Source: Pictodentalium vernedei (lineage: Eukaryota; Mollusca; Scaphopoda; Dentaliida; Dentaliidae). From it: 64,000 bases of DNA. This document shows, piece after piece, positions 45,322-55,419 of the stretch. The stretch is taken from contig CM062289.1 in NCBI GenBank assembly GCA_031216915.1, forward strand, positions 26,493,533-26,557,532. The letters are read 5' to 3'. A model generated the notes under the pieces. The model saw only the letters and a list, made by a program, of their open reading frames with translations, did no database searches and was not told the origin of the DNA. Position 1 is the first letter of the stretch. Each line of letters begins with the position of its first letter. The translations under genes and the position numbers were made by a program.

Positions 45322-45624
45322 CAGTTCAAACTAGAAGTCCTGTCACGAACTGTGCGCTTATCTAGGCTTAATTGCGCATAGGAATTGCGCGCAATTGCCA
45401 TATCGAATGGCATCCAAAGCACGGCAGGTTCTCCGGGTCACTCATAGCAAACACAGGCAATGTTTCTGCCAATGGACCTCCGGGTTACCCGGGGGTCCAT
45501 TGGCTGAAACATTGCTTATGCACAGGTCATATGTACAGAATTTGATGGTCACAACGCGTAGATTAACGCGCAGATCGACGTGCTATTTGTGCGCATGTCA
45601 TGACAGGACTTCTAGTTTCAACTG
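45322..45624. mobile_element. Family A MITE, copy 18
   Basis: 303 bp, lacking about 12 bp in one arm (GATGGTCACAACGCG). TA at 45320-45321 and 45625-45626. Inserted in the tail of R copy 4. Confidence 0.92.
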
Positions 45625-45771
45625 TAACCGCAACATGGATTTTAAGTCATGTTTAGTTTATACCAATGTTACCATTTTAAAGGACTTCCTTCCCGTACAA
45701 GCATACATTGGTGACCGGGTCCTATTTTACTAGTAAAACAGAGCTTGGGTTTCCACGGGGAGTATACAGTA

Positions 45772-45990
45772 CAGTCACCGTGGACTGGTCGTAATCCACG
45801 CGCGGGCATTGATGTCCACGCACGAGTTTACCAGGTAATAAAAATCATCATCAGGAAAATTTTATTCAATGAAGCACCGGATTGTACCCGGTGCTTCATT
45901 AATTAAATTTTTGATGATTATTCCTATAATTAGTGTTTTGAATCTAATATTACTGAGTCCATGGAAATATTGTCCACGACGGCCGTGCTG
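45772..45990. mobile_element. Foldback MITE G, copy 3
   Basis: TA-flanked (45770-45771 and 45991-45992), from CAGTCACCGTGGACTGGTCG. Core AATGAAGCACCGG / CCGGTGCTTCATT. The TA duplication is confirmed by the empty site in R copy 3. Confidence 0.91.
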
Positions 45991-46149
45991 TATGTGTTAA
46001 AGTTGGGTAAATGGTTACGAGGTGAACGGGCATCGATCTTATCTGCATATATACAGAACGCATCCAGTACAAGAATAGTAAATTGCAACTAAATCTCACA
46101 TAGAAACATAGTGACAACCGTTACTTATTCCCAGTTCCTTTTTCGACCA

Positions 46150-46500
46150 AGTCCCATCCATGCAGATCTATCGGATAAATATATGTGTGTGTGTACGGTC
46201 CGAAAAAGGTTTTCCACGGAGTGTTATTAGCCTCAAGTCCCATGTGACACTCTTCTGCAGTATTGGTTGGACAGCTTTGCGGGTGCAGGTAGCCAACGAA
46301 CTAAGTGAAAATCATCGCGAATGGTAACCAATAGACTGGATTTTCAGTGTACTGACTTGTCACAGGCTTGACTTGAATTTTTTTCGCTGTAGTTGAAGAC
46401 ACTCTGCACTTATGCGCCCCCACCAACATAAAACATGCGGAATGTTTTGTCGAGAGTAACGGCGTCCTTATGAGAATTAAGTTTTTATAATTTTTTTTTT
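46150..46500. other. Unassigned stretch
   Basis: Nothing recognised; ends in a T run. Confidence 0.4.
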
Positions 46501-46502
46501 TA

Positions 46503-46815
46503 TTAGGCTTTTACGACACATTAACAGCCAGGGTCATATCATGTCGGTGACAGTTTTACGGGTGGAGGAAGCCGGAGTACCCGGAGAGAACCACCGAGCA
46601 ACGACGAGCAGCTGTCAGCTCTCCAACATCGTAACTCTGCACCGCGGCACAGGCAGGGTTAGATTGGTTGAAGACATGCGCTCCATCGACGTGCAGTACG
46701 CCTTAGTACACAGCGTCATTGTGCCCACATGTAGGCAATCGGAGTGAAGTGCCTTGCCCAAGGACACAACGCGGGAGCGCGAAACAGTCGCTGAAACGGT
46801 CACCCATCCAACTAC
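46503..46815 (-). mobile_element. SINE copy 8, 5S-type, 5'-truncated
   Basis: On the minus strand it starts within the head at GATGGGTGACCGTTTCAGCG and continues with the common body. The tail block (ACACATTAACAGCCAGGGTC on the plus strand) matches SINE copies 3 and 6. Confidence 0.85.
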
Positions 46816-47019
46816 CAACAGTTTTTATAAGAGGCCTGCTGTTGAAATGTATTACTGAAGACATTGCCAGAGTGGTTATTTTTTATATTTCCTAATAAAC
46901 CCTAAAACGATCTATTAACGCCATCAGAATATTCACATTGGTTGACAAATGTGTAATCTTTTATGGGTGCGAAGTTCAAATTTGAAATATGGTTCATGAT
47001 GAAATGGCTTGCATAATGT

Positions 47020-47049
47020 GCATAGAACATTCTAGCACTCAGGCGACGA
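47020..47049. mobile_element. Half of an H2 palindrome
   Basis: CATAGAACATTCTAGCACTC followed by AGGCGACGA is the right arm of H2 without its partner. Confidence 0.65.
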
Positions 47050-47440
47050 AATATGTTGAAAAAGAAAATGTCGAACAGCTTTCTGTGGTAAATTTATTTT
47101 TCTTGATAATTTGTTTCCGGTTAATATATGTTTCCACCTTTTCTTATCCTGTAATCTGTATGTAAGATAACCTTTGCTTCCTCTGGTAAACAACAAGGTT
47201 TTCAAGCTCTAAGAATACTCGACACGAAATGGTAGTTATTCGCACGGCGATTTGAGTGTTTATTCAACTTTTCGCGCAATGATAAAATGTAAGGACAACA
47301 TCATGCCCTTCGACAGAATCTCACGAGACTTGGTTTGGACAAACATGCTCCTCATCAATAAGATGTTATAATGTAGAATATGAAATTATTTGTTCCAGTG
47401 GTTCATTACCTCGGCCCGTGTATCATCATGCAATATATAC

Positions 47441-47595
47441 ACAGAACGACACACGCGTGTGAATGGGTTAATCGATATGGCACGAGTGCCAGCGCCGAAG
47501 GATAAAACGAGAGGCCACAGGCCTCGAGTTTTATCCTTCCACGATGGCACAAGTGCCATATCGATTAACTCCTTCACGCGCGTGTGTCGTTCTGT
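47441..47595. repeat. Palindrome I, copy 2
   Basis: ACAGAACGACACACGCGTGT pairs with ACGCGCGTGTGTCGTTCTGT. Inner arms TTAATCGATATGGCACGAG and GGATAAAACGAGAGGCC also pair. Confidence 0.86.
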
Positions 47596-47726
47596 GTTTA
47601 TTACACGCCTTCACATCTACAAAAACAATTATTTGAAGGACACTCAGCAATTCATTTGACAACTAACGGCAAAAAGAACATATTTTATCGCCAACCAAAT
47701 TTGCCAGGGGAACCCGTGTAACTATT

Positions 47727-48129
47727 TCGTCCCCTGAGTTCCAATGTGTTCTATGTGCCTACTGGCTGCCTACTGGAGTGCCTACTGGCAGCCTACTGGA
47801 GTGCCTACTGGCAGCCTACTGGAGTGCCTACTGGCAGCCTACTGGAGTGCCTACTGGCAGCCTACTGGAGTGCCTACTGGCAGCCTACTGGAGTGCCTAC
47901 TGGCTGACTACTGGAGTGCCTACTGGCAGCCTACTGGAGTGCCTACTGGCAGCCTACTGGAGTGCCTACTGGCAGCCTACTGGAGTGCCTACTGGCAGCC
48001 TACTGGAGTGCCTACTGGCAGCCTACTGGAGTGCCTACTGGCAGCCTACTGGAGTGCCTACTGGCAGCCTACTGGAGTGCCTACTGGCTGCCTACTGGCA
48101 CATAGAACACATTGGAATTCAAGGGACGA
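47727..48129. mobile_element. Palindromic element H, copy 5, loop expanded to a minisatellite
   Basis: Arms TCGTCCCCTGAGTTCCAATG and its inverse (CATTGGAATTCAAGGGACGA) are intact, but the loop is about 345 bp of tandem repeat instead of about 12. Confidence 0.93.
47757..48100. repeat. Minisatellite, 23-bp unit (12+11), about 15 copies
   Basis: The unit is GCCTACTGGAGT plus GCCTACTGGCA. The half-units are the same GCCTACTGG motif with different ends, and match the loop unit (inverse CCAGTAGGC) of unexpanded H copies. One unit has a variant (GGCTGACTACTGG). 23 is not a multiple of three and no unit holds a stop, so frames stay open without coding significance. Confidence 0.95.
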
Positions 48130-48325
48130 TTTTTAGCTATCATTAGCGATTCAAATTGTAATTGCGCTGCATGATTTATAGAAAATTCCAGTGAAAGTTC
48201 GCTTTAAGTTAAAAATGGTCCGTCAACGATTTCACGTGCGGAACAGATTTTCATTTTCCGCATGGTTTTGTGTTGCTGTAGATGGGGATTTCAAAGAACA
48301 GGCATGTAATAAAATCTTAGGTGGC

Positions 48326-48660
48326 CTGGTATAACCTTTCCTATCCCGCCACAAACAGGGGCAGCGCGAAGAGGAGGGGGTGTAAACCTGATTTTTCCCG
48401 ACTGTGGTGACGCAAGTTCAGATTGATAAAATGTTCCAACTCCATCATCAAGACATGATGACTTGGTTTTGTAGTAGGAATATCAGTCTGTTGGGATATG
48501 AATTAAAAAACTCAAGACTTATTGGAAGTTTATTTGTGGCTAAATAAAATATGCATGTAGTAGTCAAACTTCTTATTTAGTTAACATGTACCGTACAGGT
48601 ACTCCTGATTGGTCATCTTTGACCTCAGCAGTCCGAATCGGGTACTACAGACCTCCATTT
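48326..48660. other. Unassigned stretch
   Basis: No repeat or gene recognised. Confidence 0.4.
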
Positions 48661-48663
48661 GTA

Positions 48664-49058
48664 TGAACGACGGTGTGTGTCTGATGGACAACGGTATGTG
48701 TGATGGAAGGCAGTGTGTGTGATGGACGACGGTGTGTGTGTGATGGACGACGGTGTCTGTGATGGACGACGGTGTGTGTGATGGACGAATATGTGTGTGA
48801 TGGACGACAGTGTGTGTGATGGACGACGGTCTGTGTGATGGATGACGGTGTGTGTGATGGACGACGGTGTGTGTGATGGACGAAGGTTTGTTTGTTGGAC
48901 GACGGTGTGTGTGATGGGCGACGGTGTGTTTGTTGGACGACGGTGTGTGTGATGGACGATGGGCGACGGTGTGTTTGTTGGACGACGGTGTGTGTGATGG
49001 ACGATTGTGTGTGGGATGGACGACGGTGTGTGTGATGGACGGCGGTGTGTGTGACTTA
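48664..49058. repeat. Minisatellite, about 19-bp unit, about 20 copies
   Basis: Unit GATGGACGACGGTGTGTGT with length and base variants (GATGGGCGACGGTGTGTTT; TTGTTGGACGACGG). Long minus-strand ORFs of Thr-His-Arg-Pro-Ser repeats are translations of the array and not a supported gene. Confidence 0.93.
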
Positions 49059-50750
49059 ATTTCAAGTCTCAAATCTAAGCTTGTAAGCAGAGGCGCACTG
49101 GCTGTATGGTCCACCGGGAAAAGTCCCGATGGGCCCCCTATTGGTTTCTCCCTACCCCCCCCCCCCCCACCCATAATTGATGCAGCCCAACACCTGTTGG
49201 TACGTGAAAATCATCAAAAGACGAAATGGATCTGATTGTATCGACTCGGTATATTGAAATGCTCTCTTGTGTGGACTGCAGAGTCCACAGAGAAGACATT
49301 TCCATATGCCAGCAGTCCAGTCTGCCATTTATCGTTCAGATGAAAGGAAACCGCATACCTTCAGTTTGAAAATCAAAATTTTCTCCGACTGAGCCCAACT
49401 GGGGTCTTCCCGATGCCCCCCCCCCCCCCCCCCCCCCCACCCCCTTCCCGGATAGAACTATTTTTGTTGAACGATCGAGGAAGATGATACAAAAATGCCA
49501 TCGAAATGTCCTCTATGTGGTCTGGCAATCTGGCATTGATCGCTCAAATGCAAGGAAACCGCGTTCGCCCAGGTCGCAAAATCAAAATTTCCGGTAACTT
49601 TTCTTGGCCGAGTACGCTCCTGCTTGTAAGAGAATCCACGATTACAAACACAAGCAATTCAATATCCAAGACATCAATTCAGGGGTAGGGTGGGGGGGGG
49701 GGGGGGTCACACCTCCCTACCTCCTTAGGATGTCCCTGGCCTCTAAGTGTCGCTGTGCATTCCATCTGAGCATTTCGGGATTGAGGTACATTACAATATT
49801 CTTAACTGGAAGAGTCCTTGAAGCCCATATTTGGGCTTTACTCCGAATTGCAGGTTCTGCCACTTTAAGACCTCATATTCTCTGGATGTACTGCGTATTA
49901 TCTTTGAAGTGAAATTATTTAGTCTGTATGGATTTGCCTTGTTACAGTTGACGGGAGAGTGCCCGGAGGCACTCCCCCATAAAATATAAGAAGGTAAAGA
50001 CACATCATCAGGTTTCACCAAGCAAAGATAATATTTAGTACTCAACAAGTTAGCCTTTGACGTGGGAATTTCATTCACGCTCTATAGAAACGGTTCTGCA
50101 TATCATGGCACTACGTTGAACTAAAAATTTGTCTCGCTGCAGTGTCGTCATTACAAAAGTGGGTAGAGAGTTTCGACCGAGTAGCGACAAGCGTCGCGAT
50201 TCGGTCAAAGTTCTTTATCTGCTTTTCTAACCACAAGACTAAAGGATCTTAGTTGTTGAAAAAGATGTTCAAAACATAGCACAAAGAAGCTGTTTTCTCT
50301 TGTTTTTGTTGAGTCATTCTTGTTTTGGAAATATTTTATCTACGCGATCGCGATCCACGGGTGAAATTATGTCACAGACTGATCACGATTCTATCGCAGT
50401 GTAATCAAGAGAGAGAGACAGCCGTTACTATCACTGCCGTCAGCATATTCTGATATGAAAATGGAAGTTAGAAATTTCTTCTTCTCTTCAACGTCGTTTT
50501 CTGCATCTCAGTATTTCGATACCGTGTACGAACGAACATACAGAGATATTTTTGTCCTGGTAGAGAAACCAAATTTGGTTACGTGGAACCAAACATACAC
50601 ATATTTTGATTCTTCAATCTGTCACATTGACTGGGCTGCCAAGGTCTCTGGACATTGTATAAACTGTAAAATATGAAGCTGCGCCAAGTTGGGGTTTTAA
50701 AATGGCGACATAGCAGCGTCAGAAACATATTTTCAATTGTTCCATCACGC
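49059..50750. other. Unassigned stretch with homopolymer C/G runs
   Basis: C runs at about 49157 and 49418-49438 and a G run at about 49691. GGGCCCCC and CATTTATCGTTCAGATG-type sequence hints at an old mobile element, but no family was fixed. A 73-codon ORF at 50455 has no recognised domain. Confidence 0.4.
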
Positions 50751-50756
50751 ATGCGT

Positions 50757-51020
50757 TAACCCTTTACCCAATGCACACGATATCAAAATATTTGATTTTA
50801 ATTATTGTTTGTTCTGTTTGGATTTTTTTTGTTGTAATTTTCTAGAAATTTCAACAAAATCATATCATGTGACCCCTCATTTGAACGAGCTCGACGAACT
50901 CGTTCCCATGAGGTGTCTCATGATATGGGTTTTTTTTTAAATTGTTTGAAAAATGTATTTGTTTCAACTGCTTAATTTGTGAATTACGCATGGGATACGG
51001 CTGATTCGTTATTAAAGTGT
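50757..51020. mobile_element. Family B' foldback element
   Basis: TTAACCCTTTACCCAATGCA at the left. Core CCTCATTTGAACGAGCTCGA / CGAACTCGTTCCCATGAGG, with ATCATATCATGTGACC flanks. The right end has decayed. It abuts the B copy at 51024. Confidence 0.83.
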
Positions 51021-51023
51021 TTA

Positions 51024-51255
51024 GTTAACCTTTTACTCAACGCAACGACCAAAACCGGCCAGCGCTATTCTCAAAAATCGCCAATTAATTTTCATTATTT
51101 TTTCATTTTTTTTGGGGTCTCAAAAACTAGGTTATGACCCCTCGTTGGAACGATCTCGTTCCAATGAGGGGTCATAACCTATGCTTTTGAGACAAAAAAT
51201 GGAAAAAAATTAGTTATTCAAGAATTTTGTTTGCAAGTGTCGTCTGCTTTTCATG
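51024..51255. mobile_element. Family B foldback element, inverted copy
   Basis: GTTAACCTTTTACTCAACGC, then AAAAATCGCCAATTAATTTT, core CTCGTTGGAACGATCTCG / TTCCAATGAG, and GCAAGTGTCGTCTGCTTTTC. Opposite orientation to 26591. Confidence 0.85.
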
Positions 51256-51260
51256 CGACA

Positions 51261-52500
51261 GTGACAAGTTTTCATATAAACAAGACAAGCAACTCTATAT
51301 ATGAAATTGCCGTATTCTAGATCACATTGAGACTTATTTGTTTTGGTTCTTCGATGGATTTTAGTTCTATTTGGAACCAAATTTGGCGCGGTGTATAGTA
51401 TTGTCTCTCGGAAAGTTTAGGCCTGGAAATATCCAGACAAACTTGTTCATAAGAAGTTTATCTGCGCTGGCTTCATTATTTGTCCATGACTCTAAACTGG
51501 TCTTGGCCACGCTTTGGTATCAAATTCACAATGCCTACTTGTCGGAACTAACGTTGGTTTCATTCAACCGGAAGCAATCCCTCCACTTTGTCATTTCAAT
51601 GATCCACTAGAACTGACGATGTTACCATTATTATCTCATTCTATGGTCCAAGCTGTTACACAGTTGTACGGTAATGTCTGTATAAAGTTAATCTGTCAAT
51701 AAATGTTTTATGCTAAACGCCATGCAAGGAGACCACTTCTGTGATCTGTCTCCACAGTGAGTTCACAAGTTCTCGATCACTTCTTATAGGAAATATGGTG
51801 AGACCACTCCAACTTCACCTAGTAACACAGCAGACTGTAATTTATATTTTCTTGGTCCCGGATTATTATATTTAATTCGATGGAAGTTAAAATCATATGA
51901 AACCATGCAAAGTTTCGATTTTATTGTGCTCTCATCTTATAGCTCTCGCCAGAATAATACATGTAACAGAATCGAAATCCCATTGACATCTGAATTAGTC
52001 GGAGTATCTTTTGTCTCACAAGACAGGATTGTGAATGTCCATAAATCTTTTGAGAGAATGATGTTCTCCTGGGCATCTGTAAGAGGGCTGGTGACTTCAG
52101 ACGAAGCCTTCAATAAGATTCGTGTTGACATATTCATTTGCGATCGTTCCCGATCGATGGCTAAGTACTTTTCGCGACATGTCTTCGATATTACTCAGAA
52201 GAAATTGAGAGATTTCACAGAAGTTAGATCAATAAATGTGAAAATGGCGATACAGCATCTGGTTGTTCTAAAACCGTGACGCATTACACAGATCGGGTCT
52301 TACAGTTAAAGCTGTTGCACACTGGACGCGATGCGAGCCTTGCAAGAAATGCGATACAATGATCAATATTTTTCATGGTAGTTTGCGAATTCGACTCAGT
52401 GTGTGATGCCTCCAGTGTGAGCCTTGTTCACTTGATTTGCAAACCGAAAATAAAAATCATTGCTTAAGGTCTAAAAAAGTTAAAAATCTGTTCTTCAGCT
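51261..52500. other. Unassigned stretch with the longest non-repeat ORF
   Basis: An open frame of 124 codons runs at 51905-52279 (+), and a 79-codon one at 51371-51610. Neither has a domain I recognise, a supported splice structure or a neighbouring gene. A lineage-specific exon or retrocopy is possible, chance is also possible. Confidence 0.3.
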
Positions 52501-52504
52501 CACC

Positions 52505-52860
52505 CCCACCCCCACCAGTCATTTTGGCTGCCATGTGCTCCCTTTTTATAATCGATGCAAACTTTTAAAAAATAAAAATTAAATGGTTCATGCCTGATAT
52601 TTTACCCAAGTTAATAAAACTGATAAATTTGTCCCTTGGCTACACCAAGGCTTTGCAATGCTTCAGCATTGCAAAGCCTTGTTGCACTCAAGGGACGTAA
52701 TACACCACCACCCATGCTATTCTGTAGATTATGAGTCCTAAAACATAAAACAAACAAAGAACTTGAACTTTTGATGGCAAAGAAATAATAGCAACAATGA
52801 AAAATAAAATAAAAACCACCCACCCACATGCAATCTTACAAAAAAAAAAAATGGGATGAG
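52505..52860. mobile_element. Foldback element C, copy 2 (inverted)
   Basis: Core 52631-52696: GTCCCTTG with AAGGCTTTGCAATGCT, and the inverse ending CAAGGGAC. Flanks GATATTTTACCCAAGTTAAT and CACCACCCATGCTATTCTGT are the inverse of 20640-20990. Confidence 0.83.
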
Positions 52861-52894
52861 GAACAGAAGATCTACTTTGTGGGGCGTAATGTTT

Positions 52895-53114
52895 AGGTAT
52901 TTACAAATCGTCGCTGTAAGAATCCTACTATGGTAAACAAGCTCTGTTTTACTGGTAAAATAGGCTCCGGTAACCAGTGCCTTGAATGGGCGGGGGAGTC
53001 CTTTAACATGGGCAATATGTGTGTATGATTGGCTGGACTGGACTTGATGTCCATGTTGCGGTCATCATTAGCCATTGTACAGAAATATGTGACCTTAAAC
53101 ACCAATAAACAATA
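52895..53114 (+). mobile_element. Short retroelement R, copy 5
   Basis: AAACAAGCTCTGTTTTACTG, GACTTGATGTCCATGTTGCG and TGACCTTAAACACCAATAAA. Its tail abuts B copy 53116. Confidence 0.82.
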
Positions 53115-53115
53115 A

Positions 53116-53926
53116 ACCTAACGAATCGGCCGTATCCACCAGTGTCATTTACAGATTGTGCAATTGAATAAATTCTTTTTTAAAAAAATGTCAACAAAAC
53201 CACATCATGCGAACCATTCATTGGAACGTACGGAAGCCAATTGAGGCCAGCATGTGTAGCGGGGGATCGAGCATTGCAGATATTCGCAACGCATTTCAAA
53301 TATTCGCAATATGAATGCGAATATTCGCATTGAACCCATTGGCGCCAACATGTGTAGTGGGAGCATTGCGAATATTCGCATTCACTTTGCGAATATTCGC
53401 ATTCAACATTGCGAATATTCGCAATGTTGAATGAGAATATTCGCAATGTGAATGCGAATATTTACAATGCATTGCGAATACTTCCAATGCATTGCGAATA
53501 CTTCCAATGCATTGCGAATATTCGCAATGTTGAATGAGAATATTCGCAATGTGAATGCGAATATTTCCAATGCATTGCGAATATTTCCAATGCATTGTGA
53601 ATATTCGCAATGTTGAATGAGAATATTCGCAATGTGAATGCGAATATTTCCAATGCATTGCGAATATTTCCAATGCATTGCGAATATTCGCAGTGTTGAA
53701 TGCGAATATTCGTAATGCATTGCGAATATTTGCAATGCATTGCAAATATTAGTAATGCATTGCCAATATTCGCAATGCTCGATCCCCCGCTACACATGCT
53801 GGCCCCAATGGGCTTCCGTAGGAACGGGCCCTGTGATATTGTTTTGTTGGAATTTTTGGGAAAATTTGAAGAAAAAAAAAAATAAAATAAGAAATTTTGA
53901 TATCGCGAGCCCTGGGCAAAGGGTTA
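53116..53926. mobile_element. Family B' foldback element with expanded centre
   Basis: Ends CCTAACGAATCGGCCGTATC and GGGCAAAGGGTTAA. Arms TGTCAACAAAACCACATCAT and GTGATATTGTTTTGTTGGAA fit B'. The normal GAACGAGCTCG centre is replaced by a 597-bp inverted structure (53226-53822). Confidence 0.87.
53226..53822. repeat. Palindrome-bounded array of self-complementary units (20-bp and 83-bp periods)
   Basis: Outer arms GGAACGTACGGAAGCC and GGCCAGCATGTGTAGCGGGG pair with CCCCGCTACACATGCTGGCC and GGCTTCCGTAGGAACG. Inside, GCGAATATTCGC and CAATGCATTG, each its own reverse complement, alternate. GTTGAATG landmarks at 53426, 53529, 53612 and 53695 give spacings of 103, 83 and 83. A second internal copy of the arm (GCCAACATGTGTAGTGGGAG) lies near 53345. 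Minus-strand ORFs of repeated Ala-Asn-Ile-Arg-Asn are artefacts. Confidence 0.93.
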
Positions 53927-54049
53927 AGTCTGTTCAAATTAGAAAATAACCTGCAAATTGGTTACCTTAATATATTCAGGTAACTTCTGATTGTTTTGAG
54001 CCAGGCAACCAACCGTGACCCCCCCCCCCCCCCTCCTCCGAACTCTCCG

Positions 54050-54268
54050 GATAATGGAGTAGTGCTACTTTACTTTGGTAAAAAGTTCTGGTTTACAGGT
54101 TAAATGAGATCCAATAAACAATGCCTGGAGTGAAAGTCCTCTAAAGTGGGCAGCAGAGGTATAAACGATTGGCTATTCCTGACTTTATACTTATGTTGCA
54201 TTCGTGATATACATGTAGCCATAGATGGTGGCGGTGACCGTTGAAACCAATAAATAAATAAATGAGCC
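54050..54268 (+). mobile_element. Short retroelement R, copy 6
   Basis: GTCCTCTAAAGTGGGCAGCA, GGTATAAACGATTGGCTATT, GACTTTATACTTATGTTGCA and the CCAATAAATAAATAAATG tail; diverged. Confidence 0.78.
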
Positions 54269-54269
54269 A

Positions 54270-55190
54270 ACCAAGGAAGAGTAATACGCAAATATGTTTG
54301 TCACTGTTAAAAAGCCTAGATGAGATGATCGTCGAAGGTTAAACTTCCTGTATATAAAATCCAGCCAACTACCGTAGCATTTTTAAAACTCTTTCGGTGC
54401 CGTTGTCGCAAACATGAGGTTCGCGTAGGAAGCCTGCTACCACTGAAGTAAATGCGATCGCACCTGCCGTCACATGTTCAATTTTCTTTTTCTTTTTTTT
54501 TTTTGGAATTGGCTGGGCCGACTACATCGGCGATGAAAGCGGATATGAGGCGCGAAGTATAAACGATTGTGTCGCGAGAAAGGTTCATTTCAAAAACCTC
54601 TCGCCTTGCTCCGGCGAACCTGTCCCGTCCACTATCCCATTCCCGTCCGAAGCTGTCGGACTAATTGTGCTTTGTTTTCGAAGCCTGTGTATTGTACATT
54701 ACATACATGCTTATACGACTTGTCTAGCGGTGCATTATAAAGTTCGCTCGGACCAAAACGCTCCCAACACTCTCCTTCCACTCCAAAATGAACAACCGTC
54801 TACATTAACAATAATTATTGCAAATTATATCTTGTATCCCGGTATACTTTACACTGGTGTACTTGAACTGTCCATAATAATCTTGTTGATCACTACTACA
54901 GAGATTAATATGTTTGCGTTTCCCTGTGTCAGCGATCATATTAAATTTCCTGAAGTAAGACTGAAGAAAGTTTATTTACATTCATAAATGCAATGGTGTA
55001 TATCGAGAAACTGTCGGAAACACCTGTAAATGAAGGCTCCGAGTATAAACATTAAGGGAGTATTGTTGTAAAACTAACACTATAATCGCTTATGATCAGG
55101 TTTGGAACGATTCCTTTCATATGCCATTGCCTAGATGAAAACGAAAGTCTCTCCGGGCGGAGCCACTGAGCACAGGATGCACGTGACCCT
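54270..55190. other. Unassigned stretch
   Basis: No repeat or gene recognised. A 106-codon ORF at 54667 has no visible domain. Confidence 0.4.
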
Positions 55191-55199
55191 CCACTTTCA

Positions 55200-55418
55200 T
55201 CCACATTTATTTATTTATTTATTTATTGGTGTTTAAAGTCATATATTTCTGCAGAATGGCTAATCATGACCTCGACAGTTTTACGGGTGGAGAAAGCCGG
55301 AGTATCCGGAGAGGACCATCGAGTAACGACGAGCAACTGTCAGCTCCCCAACATACTAACTCCGTACAAGCATGGTTAGCATTGGTTGAAGGCGGGTGCA
55401 CCATCGACGTGCCTGTAA
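55200..55418 (-). mobile_element. SINE copy 9, 5'-truncated
   Basis: The TTTATTTATTTATTGGTG tail and GACAGTTTTACGGGTGGAGA body are clear. The body stops at CACCATCGACGTGCCTGTAA, so the 5' half is absent. Confidence 0.83.
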
Positions 55419-55419
55419 C

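Larger units (their letters stand above)
45268..46149 (-). mobile_element. Short retroelement R, copy 4, with nested A and G
   Basis: Plus-strand order is tail (TTATTGGTGTTAAAGGTCAC), A copy 18, ACCGCAACATGGATTTTAAG, GGGTCCTATTTTACTAGTAA, G copy 3, then ACAACCGTTACTTATTCCC. It is inverted relative to R copy 3. Comparing the two gives the empty site for G (GGAGTATATGATGTTAAAG in R3). Confidence 0.82.
47441..48325. repeat. Inverted segmental duplication, arm 2
   Basis: Reverse complement of 38463-39029: palindrome I, AAGGACACTCAGCAATTCAT, TTTATCGCCAACCAAATTTG, H with expanded loop, ATAGAAAATTCCAGTGAAAG, ATTTTCATTTTCCGCATGGT, GTTGCTGTAG and GAACAGGCATGTAATAAAAT. Nearly all the extra length relative to arm 1 is the 23-bp array in H. 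Confidence 0.85.

Noticed and set aside
47744-48146. Open frames of 120-130 codons rich in Trp, Tyr, Leu and Ala
   Set aside because: They are translations of the 23-bp array. Because 23 is not a multiple of three and units lack stops, long frames arise automatically in more than one phase.
48581-49174. 197- and 146-codon minus-strand frames of Thr-His-Arg-Pro-Ser repeats
   Set aside because: They translate the 19-bp minisatellite, overlap each other in different frames and have no non-repeat domain.
53296-53797. Three overlapping minus-strand frames with Ala-Asn-Ile-Arg-Asn repeats
   Set aside because: Products of the 20/83-bp palindromic array, open in all phases.
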